Source of the DNA: Nemopilema nomurai
Taxonomy: Eukaryota; Cnidaria; Scyphozoa; Rhizostomeae; Rhizostomatidae
Assembly: GCA_003864495.1 (NCBI GenBank)
Contig: ML133395.1
Location: 2,118,373-2,182,372 of the forward strand
Reading direction: 5' to 3'
Length of the DNA: 64,000 bases
The translations under genes and the position numbers were made by a program. Below are positions 51,901 through 63,800 of this stretch, piece by piece (within the stretch, counting starts at the first letter, position 1; every line of letters begins with the position of its first letter). Under the pieces are notes generated by a model. The model worked only from the letters and a program-made list of their open reading frames with translations, had not been told where the DNA came from and did not search any database.

Positions 51901-53559
51901 ATCTTTTCAAAAGTTCGCAGTTTCAACACCAACTCAACCAGAAGTCAATTTGGAGTATTTTGAACAGAGCAATTTTGTTTGTGTATATTGTTCTCTGCAT
52001 ACGTAAAAGACCTTTTCCTTTCGCCATTCCACAGAGTATGAAAAGGTTGAGAAATGATTGAAAGCAGACAGAAAATAGCCATATGGAATCCACACTACTT
52101 TAGAAAGAACATAGTTGGCTTTGACGTGACCAGGAGCGTAGAGAGGGGGGGGGGGGGGGTGTAAACGGCGTAAAAGCCCGGGGCCCGCAAAAAATATAGG
52201 TCTTACAGTTAAATATTTCGACTGCGGCACAAAAGGGCCCGCCCGAGAGCTTGGCTCAGGGAAATGTAAAGAAAAGTAAATGTAAAGAAAAAGCCTCTAT
52301 TGCTGGTCACTTTTGGCTAATTAATTTTTCTTTTAAACATACAATAGGGGTTGTAAAGGGGGAAAAGAAAGATGACAAAATACCAATCATGGCTGCCATC
52401 GACTACTTTAATCTGGCTTACTCGATCTTGTAAACAATTAATAGAAAAGTCTGTGGATTTAGCGTAATTATCCACATCAAAAATGTCAAAACACCGTCCC
52501 CATATATACTTCAGTCGTTTCCTAAACGAAAGAGATTATCACCCACTCTTTTTATAGTTGAAACCTAGTACAAAGCTAGCCATACATAGCTAGCTCCTTT
52601 TTGAACTGAATGAGTAGAGCATTCGAAGGTATCCATAATGTGAGTCATTGACTCATTTGAAGGCCAACAACAGTTGGCTTGTTCATTGAGACAAACTTCA
52701 CAGTACAAGCCCGTGAAGCGGAGTGCATACAAAGGCGTTCGGTCATTGGCTTACCGTGCTCTATAAGGAACTGTGCCACATCGGGGTGCCAGATACGTGC
52801 TACCTCGTGCAAGACTGTTTGGCCGTGTTTGTCGGGCCAATTTGGATCTGCCCCGTCCTTTATCAAGCCTTCAACGTAATCTAGATCGATATTTCCGTCA
52901 TCCTTCTTTGTCTTTGACAGACTTATAAAGTACCTAATCAGCTCCTTGCTTTTAACGCGGGACTTTTTCGTGATTTCGCCGATACTTTGTTTCGAGCCGT
53001 CGTAGTTATCGATTTCTTCCTCAAGAAAGCCGAACGATTCTTTTATTAATGTATTACGACGCTTCGCCCCACATTCCATTAGTCGTTTTAGATTCAGTTT
53101 CTCGAAGTGCTTGTGAAATATCTTGTTTTCTCGTCTGTGAGAAATGTAATGCTTCCATTTCGATGCTGCTTTCCGTGTAGAAGTAACGATGCTCGCAATT
53201 ACACTCGACGATTTCTTTCGCTGCGAAGCTTCGCCTGATGTTTCATTGGACTGTCCTGATTTGTTGTTGCTTCCTCGGTTTTCATTTGTTTTCATTTCCC
53301 TTCTCGACTCGGAGACTTCAGAGGCGCTAGATGCTACGTCGATGACTTGCTCCTTCAGCAACCTCAACGAAAGCTTCTTGGCTGGAAAGCCAGGTTCAGA
53401 ATCCTCACCTGAGTGGCTTTGCAATCTTATATCCAGTTCGTTCATCTCCGAAACCGGTGGCGTTGAACGGCTGCGTCTTCTGCGGACCTTCCTTTCCACA
53501 TTTTCTCTTATCGTTCGGTAATCAATCAAGGCTACGGCTGGTTCTACGCGATTCTTCAT
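48991..53559 (-). CDS. Ankyrin-repeat TRP-type cation channel
   Basis: Six-TM non-selective cation channel of the TRP superfamily. Exons on the minus strand: 53559-52755, 51670-51423, 51124-50999, 50598-48991; 2787 bases, 928 residues, phases 1,0,0. The N-terminus has a basic, serine-rich region (1 to about 220). Four or five ankyrin repeats follow (about 224-393; GQTVLHEVA, GRSPLHVAA, QTPIHYAAK). The last exon carries all six helices (near 464-486, 503-521, 580-602, 617-640, 655-676, 716-738), a pore loop with VVGDFGFEG (697-705), and NLFIALLSDTFQRVYDN after S6. A charged coiled-coil tail follows. Ankyrins place it with TRPA/TRPV/TRPN-like channels. There are too few repeats for TRPN or classical TRPA1, and no TRPV-type TRP box is obvious, so the subfamily is open. 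The stimulus it senses cannot be told from sequence. Confidence 0.9.
52140..52215. repeat. G-rich repeat fragment in the TRP first intron
   Basis: A run of about 14 G followed by TGTAAACGGCGTAAAAGCCC and GGGGCCCGC. It resembles the G-run-plus-GGGCC repeat remnants elsewhere in the window (3780-3850, 56820-56940). No coding content. Confidence 0.4.
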
Positions 53560-56500
53560 CCTTTTAGCAAAAGTAACAGCACGGAGCTCCGGCTAGATCC
53601 TGTTCAAACAACATACTTTGGCAAGCCGCAATCTTATGTAGTCTTGGTGCTCGAACATTTCGCAAAATAGCGGCCTACTTGCATATTTAATGCTGCTTCT
53701 CCCATTACTAATTAATGATAACCTCAATGAGAAGGCGATTAATATTGATGGGTTTGTTTGTAGTCATAGTATTCCTTTCAATTAAATGCGCGTGATTTTA
53801 TGCTGAGTTAACACCCTCCGGCATAAGGCAGCTTGGCTCATTAAGTTAGGCTCATGGTTCATCTTTGTAGGCAGCTAAGAAGGGACACCACTGGTATTCT
53901 CCGTTCATTTAAGTCAGATGAGACAAATGCTATGCCCTCTTGAAGGCAATCGACGAATCAAAACACTTGAGAACTGGGTGCTAAGCAAGTAGGCAAAGTG
54001 TTCGTCATTTCCATCCTAGCTCCCACCAGATAGGCCAAGGTAATATCGTAGGCATGTGTGGCGTACAATTGTAGACAGGTGATTAGCCAAGTGACCTTGG
54101 AAGTGGCTTGTACAATGTGGTTGTAAGAAGTGAGGTATATTACGAGACGAGAGACCCACGAGAACAGTGTGCTTGCTCCTTATTATTGGCTAGTAACGCT
54201 CTGCGAAGCTTGTCGATGGCCCTAGGGACAACTTTCGGTCAACTGGGACTTTAGGAATTTTACATCATAGCAATACTAAATCGAACTTACTTGCACCTCC
54301 TATCCAAATGAAGTTGGTATGGATTAAAATGTCATGTCCCTAATTAATGTTCAAATATCAAGAGTGGGAGAGCTTTAGTATTGTATTCTACGGCGTTTGA
54401 CTAAGGTTGTAGCTTCTGGCAATAGCTGTACTGCAAGATAAGCAGAACAGGATGATCCTGCAATTAGCATTTAGATGTGCCAGTCTAGAAGGTGAAAGCT
54501 TAGAATGACCTTCAACTTTTCATATCTGTTGGCCATTTTGTCTGTTGATAAGAAGGATTCGTATAAAGTAATGCGCACGTGATTAAGACGATAGATGCGC
54601 AGTGCGTGTTGTTGTGTTGCATTTTTTGTACATTTTTTGTATAATTTTATTCAACATTTGTACACAAGTTTTATTCACAATGAGCACCTCTTTGGCACAC
54701 TCTCAAACCAACAGAAACTTGCCCTGGTTTACATAATATTCGGTATCCGAAACAAGTACAGCGTGTGTTTTCATGCATGCTTGGGCACAAGGCGTTTTCT
54801 TATTTTTGCGATTTTATGGCCCTATTCAGCTTACTAATAACTCTAACATAATGTTTCAACAATGAAGGGATGCTTCATTATCAATAAGACGAGTGCCATT
54901 TCGCGTTGTTCGCAGTTGACCATGTCCCTTTCTGTCGCCTAGTGTTTCTGTTCGATTGGATGACGTCACAGGTCCAAACTGTTCTTGATCTATCTTCAGT
55001 TTGAATATTGGCCTTACTTTGTTCCTATAGCCAATATGGCCGGAATGTTAAATAAAACGTGAGGTTTCCTGCTTTTTTAAACAAAATTCCACGCCATGAA
55101 GATTCGTTCACAATGTTTACGAGCAAAAAACCCTCAAGAACCCACGGATTGCTTACCAATTCAAGCAAAAAGCCAATTAGTCTTTTAGTCAGCCCACTAA
55201 TATGCTGTCAGGGGGACGGTTGCTAGGTTGCACCTTGAATGTCTTTCCTTTCAAGTCTGTTTTTGTGGAAGAATGTTTCAAGTCTCGAAGAATTTCGTGA
55301 ATTGTTTCTGTTGATGCTTCGCACTTTTTAATTGCATCCAATCTGTCAACTAAAAAAACGTTTTCAACTTGTATCTCCAACTCATATGCATAATTCTTAG
55401 AACAGCCGACTGATGTTATCACTTAGACCCATACGAGCATTGCGTCCAGTAGTCAGGAAAAATGGCCTTAAACATCGACGCCGTAATACAGAAGCTTACG
55501 AAATGGGTCCAGACCTTTGGCATTTTACTTCTGCAGTTTTCCTCAAATGAATTGGACTTTGGTGTTGTACGCGATTTGAAGCTATAATCAATCCTTCTGG
55601 TTTGATTTTCAACCAATCTTTTACGGTACCACGCTTAATGCGATGTTCGTATTCCGTTCCATGTTTTAAAAATGCACCTTGAAGTTAAGGGTGAATTGTT
55701 TGATGCGAATCTTTTCTCAGAGTCCTGAATAGTCCTAGGTGATGCCACTGGGTCCCTTTGCAGCTGGCCCACTGATCCTTATTCTACATTTCCTGAACTT
55801 CACTAGGATTTCGCTGAGTACTGATCTCCACAAACATACACTATTATGTTCCAGTCATCATTTGTCAAAAGAAATACAAGCCCAATCTCCTTTTTAACCA
55901 TTCATAACCATTTCCTGCAAAATGTCATGTTTAGAAGACAGTTGAATCTCGGGTTGTAACCAATAGTCCTTTGCTCAAATGTCTCACTTTCCTGTGGATC
56001 AAGTCACTTATTGAAGGGTTCGTTTGCTGTCTCATTGGGTCTTTTTGCATTGATCCGTCTCAACGCTGTTTTCAACTATTAATATACAGTGCTAAATATG
56101 CCCTTCGCAGAAATTCACCTTCAGAAAAGCATCTGGGCAATAGAAAATGATACCACTTGCTTATTCCTTGTCAGTAATGCTAGTCCAGTTGGTTGGAGCA
56201 GAGGTAGTCTTTTTGTTACGCATAGGCAGCTGCTACCTCAAGACGTTTGCACAAAATTGTATCAGCGAGCTCTTCTATCTGATAGAATTGGCTCCCCAAT
56301 AGAAAATCAGAATTTTCCAACACTGTATGAAGCAGTCATTCGAGGACGGTTTGAGAAGGAATGCGTTATTTTCCTGTCACATGATGAGAAGTGACGAATC
56401 TAGGCAATCTGGAACTGCCCCTCTCTATCACAACACAACACTACTTACTGTAGCAGATGTATGGTGGGGCTCTATCAGAAAGGGCCTTGCGCAGTAGCAA

Positions 56501-57865
56501 GAGTTACCAGCAGTAGTGAGCTCTCTTTTTCTTCATTATCATGGCAACTAAAACCTCGGCTGAGTTAGATCACCGCAATTCTGCAGTGTAACCTCACGCC
56601 TGTATAAAGAATCTTCCTATTCCACCAACATGCTGTGTGTGATCCTATGAAATGACCTAGGCTAAAGAGTGGATAAAAATTGATTTTGAAAGAATGAGGG
56701 AAATCAGATTATAGAACTTTAGAGACTGAAATTGATAGATTGATCATTATCACTGCGTTAAAAAATTTATCACTGCAATTGAAATATCTATGTGCAGGTA
56801 CCGCGGAGCGTTGAAAAAAGTGAGGGGGGGGGCTAAAACCATTAAAACAGAGGCTTTATTGGTAGTTTATTACTTAATATTTCGCATCTTTTACAAAAAG
56901 TGGGGGGGGGGGGCTAAAGCCCCCTCAGCCCCCCTACTGTGGCAAGTAGCTTGCCCCAAATATTTTTATAAATAGCTTTTGGAATACATATGAAGGAGAA
57001 CTTGTACCAACTGAAGCATTGTTTATAAAACATTATTCATTACAAATCTCACCACTTCATTAGAGTTGCCAACCTGGCAAGGCTGCACTTACAGATCATA
57101 CACTTTGAAGACCATATGTATTTTGATAAATATGCATTTTAAGAAACTTTAAATGATTGGATTACATTTGAGGGCCATTGATAAATAAGGTTTGTTTGTG
57201 TTGACTGTCAAAGTGTGAAAATACCCCCCCCCCCTTTTTTTTAATAGCCAATTATTTTATTGAGATTCTGAGCTTAGACTTGGTAAATGTCTCATTAATC
57301 ACATTGCCATCATTAATTACGTTGCCAAGGATCCTTGGAATAAGAACCTTCATACCCTGAAATCAATCCTAGTACCTTTTTAATCCTAGTACCTTTTTCA
57401 GCCTGAACCGCAAAAAGTAGGTTCTTATATGCGGGGATTTACTGAACTTCAAGTGTCACGTTTCAATTCGTTATATGTCTTCACCTGATAGATCGATCTT
57501 AGGTGACAATGGATGAGTTTGGTTTGAGACAAGGATTATATTATTCCCGAGTTCACGCAGCGACTGTGTCTAACAAAGCGTATTCTGACGTTTGTCTTTT
57601 GCGCGAACTAACCGTGTGACGCACATACTCCACAACTTCCGGTCAGTGGTGCAGCTTATATTTGGAAAAGAATCCTTGACACAGTTATTCACACAGTGCT
57701 AGAGCCTTTGGCAGCTCTGGGCATTGTTTATTCTTAAAACAGCTAAACGCACTTCCGCTGATTTGAAGTGAAGGGCTAAATATTTTCTTACTGTGAAACT
57801 GCGGAACAACTTCGCCTTGGCAAACAATCTTCAAAAAGTCAGAAGAGGACGGGTTGAAGGCAAGC
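53560..57865. other. Divergent intergenic region between the TRP and ShKT genes
   Basis: 4.3 kb between divergent genes, containing both promoters. A TGACGTCA CRE-like palindrome lies near 54961. Frames at 55189-55616 (minus) and 56089-56394 (plus, ending ECVIFLSHDEK) are unrecognised and may be relics of mobile elements. G-run repeat fragments lie at 56800-56950. A small fold-back is listed separately. Confidence 0.45.
57340..57432. repeat. Small fold-back with internal direct repeat
   Basis: AATAAGAACCTT near 57340 and AGGTTCTTAT near 57420 are inverted. Between them AATCCTAGTACCTTTTT occurs twice in tandem. The 3' end (ATGCGGGGATTTACTG) resembles other repeat ends in the window. Likely a short non-autonomous element. 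Confidence 0.45.
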
Positions 57866-60800
57866 ATGAAGCCGGTAGGGCTGAGGGAGATATTGCTTGT
57901 CGTGTGTGTGTATTTGTCAATCGAGAGCGGCGAATCAGGTATGTATCCAACTCCGCTATCGTTAGGATTTAAGTGATATTTGCAGCCAAGACCAGGTCAT
58001 TCGATAAGTGATGGTAGAGATGGTAATGTTGGCTGAAATGTTGTTCTTAGATTGTGCCTACTTGGCACTTTTTAGAGCTACCCATTTCAATCATTGATAG
58101 CAACGAATGACAATTTGAATATACCGTTTCTGTCTGATTCCGGGTCACACGATTTTAATGATTTTGAATTGACTGGTGGCATATCTGGGCTGATTGATAT
58201 TAGGGACTACCAGAATTGAGAAACTACATTATAACTGGATCTTATAAACAGTCGAATAAACAATAAGTAGTTTATTATGTTGGTTTTCCTACTGTCATTC
58301 TATCTAATCTGTCAAATAGGACCTTTTTCGTGTAATTATTGAAATTTTTGTTCTCGCTAATGATTCAAACATCCCAAGTCAAGTGCGAAACGGGAACGAC
58401 CAAATAGTTTGTGACGTCACAAAATTTTGTTAAGGATTTTGTCGCCGCAAAGGCTATCACATGCGTGATGAAATTTTATTGGGTTTACAAAAATGAAAAA
58501 CAACTGGATATGACACTTATTTCGTTACGTCACGACTTAAGCTAAGGTACAAATGAAATTTCTTTGCCTGTGGTTTAGACCTTGTTTACCATGCACCAAC
58601 GCTGCCGCTGCAAATCACAAAGGCTTCTTGTTGCTGTGTAACAAATATCTCGTTTGTTTTCGTCATTGGACTCTTAAAGGCTGGCCTTTATACAACATAT
58701 TTCGACGTATTCCATCGCAACTAGGAGTCTACGATCAATTAAATTATTTACGCTTTATGAAACCGGGCAGATTATTTGAAAACTAGCTTTCGTAAATAAT
58801 CCTAAAAAACGTGACTCATTGAAAGAAATCAAGAAATTTTGTTTCTCCCGACAAAATACGGCGAATTAAGATGAATTAAGGGCAATGAATTATGTGAAGA
58901 TCAGAAAAGCGGCAAATGCGTTGAAATGCGGTAGCCCAATCTTGTTTTGACGAAATTACTTTCGTTCAATGAGGTAGAAATGAAGCCTTTATTCTACCAG
59001 GTCAGGTTGAGATAACGCGCCACACTTGCATGCAAAGGCTACGTTACCGTAGTCACGTGATTGCATCCCGCCTTTTCCAGTAGAATTACGAGGAAATACT
59101 TTTTGCGGTTACGATGAAATACGTTTAGGATTTGTCGTGAAAATCGTGAAATTGCGACGAAAAACGTCGAGTTACATTAAACTAGAAGACGGGGGAAGTT
59201 GCTGGCAGAAGATCAAAATCTGCAGTTATTCGCTTCTTTATTGCCACCTATAGCTACCGCCTTTAATTTTTTTAGAATAATTTGAATAATGAAATTTGTT
59301 TCCTATGGAACTACTAGAAAAGTTACTATAGAAGCTGACCGAAATGGAAAGATTTTGAGCTTTGAAACGTGTCCCCAAAGTTCTCGTTTAGTTGGGTACC
59401 TAACTAGCCTGCAAATATTGATGTGTATCTTGCCACCTTGGAGGGCCTTTGGTCACTCTATCGCAAATAGCTTTCAGAATTTAAGTTACTGCACCAGTGC
59501 ACCTTTGGACATCTCGAGCCCAACCCTCAGAATCGTACGGCCTGTCAATCACTATAGTTGCTCGGCACTAGCGTGAATAATTGAGTATTTTGCCACTGGC
59601 AGCCTTTTGAGGAAGCAGAGCAAGAAGTATTGGGCCCCCAATATAGGCGTTTAGTTTCTCTTACTGACTCATCTTGTCAGACCTAATTGAGGAATCATCG
59701 ACTTTTTGAAGAAGCAATCCTATAGAGCGTACAGGTGTGCCACTGACAAAGCAAGCAGATTCACAAGGGGTAACTAACTTCAACTTGCAAATTACTGTGT
59801 TTCATCCTCAGTTTGCAGAGATAAAGTTGCTTGCCGTTGGTATGTTCGAAATGGCTGGTGTCGCAGAAGTCACCCTTTCTTCGGCTCAATCTCTCAGTTG
59901 TGCCGTAGAAGCTGTGGCCTTTGCACTGAAAGAAAAGTGGTCTCGTTGACCACAGGTAAGTTTTCCTGAATGAATAAATTTTCCTGTCTGAACAATTTTG
60001 AAAGATTCAGCATTCAAGTGCGTTCCCTTTTCCACAATCTGAAATGCTAGGTAGACATCTAAAATTCACCACTTGTGGCTTTTTTGTACTGGTATGGTTT
60101 TCAGTCCATTTGATTGCAATCACCTGGCCTTCAAATGTTTGGTCTTTTCATAGTCACAATCAACGTTTTTCAGACAAATGTTGCGAATATGCTAGCTTAT
60201 TTCTCACTCTGTCTGATAGAAATTCACTGAAGAAAGATAACTGCAATCTCATGTTTTCCACTCAAGTTCTCAAATGATTAATGTCAAATGTGTATTATTC
60301 AGTTAAGTTCAAGATTACATCTACCAATTAATAAATCAATCAGTCAATCAAGCAACCATGACTTATTAATAATTTGTGATATATCCATCAATAAATGATA
60401 TATGAAATAAATCAACTTTATGAAAAGAACATGACATATTATAAGAATGAATCAATTAATGTCGAATAACAAGAAAGTGTGTTATAGAATATGAATAATG
60501 GCTACCTTGGACACTAAAAGAACTATCGAGCTAAACACCAATTAACATGAGGGAAATAGGACGCGCTGTTCAGAAATAGGATGTCAGATATTCATAGATT
60601 ATAATACGATAATCATAGGTCATAGTGTATAATTAATAGCTGCTAATATTGCGCCTAGGGTTTCAAAACATAGCTAGTAGTTAAAATGATAAGCTGCTCC
60701 GACTATGTAGCTGTTTCCAAACCTTTGGCAAACTGGACCATTGATTGACCATCATGGGTAATCCTAGGTTGTTTGTGATTCCATTATTAATTGCGCCAGG

Positions 60801-63800
60801 ACATGTTCCACAATCAAGGCAAAAAGGACGAAGCATGTTGCAGATTTGCTAGTTGTCGCTTTTGGATGTCACGTTTTGATCTAGCTTTTATTGACTTGAT
60901 TTAACTTCACTCAATTAGATGGCTTTCACTTCCAGGTTGTTCCGACACGTTGAACTACTGTGGCTCTTACAAAAGATATGGCTATTGCTACAAACAAGCT
61001 ACATTCATGAAGCAATATTGCAAGAAAACGTGCGGTTTCTGTGCCACAACTTCAGGTGAAATCAAAGTTTTCTCTACTCTCAAGTATGATCGTTAATAGA
61101 TAAGGCCAACTCCTAGAAGATCAGGAATAGTCGGTGTTTACCGCCCTTTAAATAGTATTCAAAATAGACACTTGCAGGCCATGTTGTAAATTTGTGTTGC
61201 CATCTAGTTGACTGTTTGGCTAAAGCGGATTGCATTGAAAAACTTTGTAGACATTTCTTCCCCCGTTTTTGCAAGATCAATCTATTTTACGTTATTTTCT
61301 AAAAGAAGAGGGTACATTAGCCTCATTGTAGCTCAAACTGCCCCAAGGTCCCTTACCACTTTTATTAGTCTAGAGCAGTAAACGCAGAGAATAAAGGTCT
61401 CAGACAGAGGCTGGGTATTGGCTGTTAATATGAATAAGTAAAATTTTTATAAATACAGATGAGAGTGAAGCAAGAAATGATTAAGTCAACGGTCGTTGTA
61501 AGAGTACCCTTGTCTACTCACTATTTATGGCACCACACAAAATGACAGTGATTATAACGTAGGTAATTTTGGCTATAATGTTTTATTTTACCAGATGAAT
61601 ATTCGGTTAATTTGGTTCAGTTTGTAGAGACAACCACAGAAGTTGCTCGTTCTGGGCTAGAAATGGAGAATGTGGCAAGACTTCTGCCTACATGCACAAA
61701 CAGTGCCGCAAAAGTTGCGGATTATGTGGTTTGTATTTCCCTTCTGTATTCCCCTCTCTCTAGACCCTACGCTATACATTTAGACAGAAACGTGCCCCTC
61801 CGTGCTTTTATGAATTTTTTGTTTTCGTTTCTCATTTGTCCGTAAATTAGCACCCTTTTTATTCTGGTTTTAAAATGGTTCTTCATCAACCAAGTGATTC
61901 AATTTAATTCTGATAAAATGTTAAGTAAATATTAGCAAATAGAAAACTGAACTCTCTATTATGGCCCAGATCGAAGTTCTATACTATTGTCCCAATTCAC
62001 ACTTTTCATTCTGTGGACTGATACTGGGTCTGTCTCCAGACCCCTGGCCCCTGGCCTCCCTCTTGAATGTTCTGATTGAAATTTAAGTCACTAAAAAGCG
62101 CCTTTCAGAATATAGACATTGAACTGTTTTCATGACAAATATGTTCCCATATTTTAGGGCTTGCTATGTCTCATATGGTAAATTTTATTCACAAGGAAAA
62201 GAACTATTTCTGTTCCAGCGGCTAGATGAGATAGATTACCACCAAGAAGAGAAAGTGCCTCTTAAATTCTTAAGTCTCAACTAGTCTATTTTAGAATTCT
62301 TGAAAGATTCTTACTACTGCCAGCTTTTTTGTAAATATGCTCATCAATTTTCTAGGCGGAAAGCTAAAGCCAGTAAAACAAAGTAAGTAACTTAAAATGT
62401 AAGGAAGTAACATTCTAACTAAATTGTGGTAATGTTTAGATAAGCAGAACCTCTTTGGTATTTAAAATGCAGATGCCTTACTTTGCCCTAATTCCTCGGG
62501 AGGAAAATCCAAGTTTGTGTTTTGTTGTTCATCAAGAAATTATCTTTCTCGTGTTTAATTTATTGTACTACACAATGACACGTTTCTTCAAGACGGATTC
62601 CCAATATTCTTTGGAATTAGAATTTGGAATATTATTGTTATTTTTAGCTCTGGGGTCGTTACTAAAGGGTGTTCGCTCGAAACGAGATGGCGGGTCTGGC
62701 CCCACTTTACGTTGGCTTTCAATTTGACATGACATCAGTATCCCCTGGTTCTTTTTCCTGCTTTTCCGTCGTTTTGTATTACTGATAATTTTTCAGACTG
62801 CAAAGACAATCACAGAAGCTGTGCTTATTGGGCCCGAATAGGTGAATGTCGACGGAATCCAAAATACATGAACAAGAATTGTCGCAAAAGTTGTAAACGA
62901 TGCGGTATGTGTTAAGAGTTTATCCTTCCTAGCACCTCAGTATTTTGCCTCAGTAAATCATTGGGTGTATCTCTATATTAGTTGTCAAGTAACCGTTTTC
63001 TCATCAATATTTTTTTATTCATCATTACACGTATCAGTGACTTTATGACTGGCGTAATATTATATACAGGGTGTGATCGCCTCTGGCTGCAGGCAGTTTT
63101 GTGTAACTTAGTAACGTTTTAGACACATAGACTTAATTAGTAATTAGTAACGGTAATTAGTAATTAGTAACGGTAATTAGTTCGGTGCTGAAGCCTTTGT
63201 ACGTAATGAAGATATTATTTTTTTGCTTTCAAAACTGGTCAATCGAGCAAAGTTTTGATGCTTTGTTGATGAATGTGCTTTTAGTATCGCGGTTGTTGTG
63301 TAAATTTGTGAGTTTAAAGTTCACTTTCCAGAGGTGGTTTTCTTGGCTGTGACGTCATAATAATGCTCATACACTATATATGTCAATGAATGATGCAGCC
63401 GAAAATCTTTAACGCTACTTCTCCTTTGATAACCCTATGATAACCCTATATTGCGTTTGCAGTTACGAAGCCGAAACCAAAGCCGAAACCAAAGCCGAAA
63501 CCAAAGCCGAAACCAACAACCAGACCAGCGATTAAGACGACGGTTGAAAAAACGACGGAGTTACCATCACCTCCTATTCCAACTGGAGGGCCACCGACGG
63601 AAACAATATCACCTCCATTACCTACAGGACCACCAATTGAGCCCCCAATACCAAGTGAGAAGCCAGAGCCTCCCCCCATCCCAACAACAGAACCACCAAT
63701 TGAACCCCCAAAACCAACGGAGAAACCAGAACCTCCACCAATACCTACAACAGAACCACCAGTTGAGCCCCCAAAACCAAGCGAGAAACCAGAGCCACCC

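Noticed and set aside
59737..59949. Plus-strand 70-codon frame ending KEKWSR
   Set aside because: Wrong frame over ShKT exon 1, which shows the full cysteine pattern in the alternative frame.
61612..61845. Plus-strand 77-codon frame beginning near VQFVETTTEVARSG
   Set aside because: Wrong frame over ShKT exon 3; the other frame gives a complete six-cysteine domain with splice sites.
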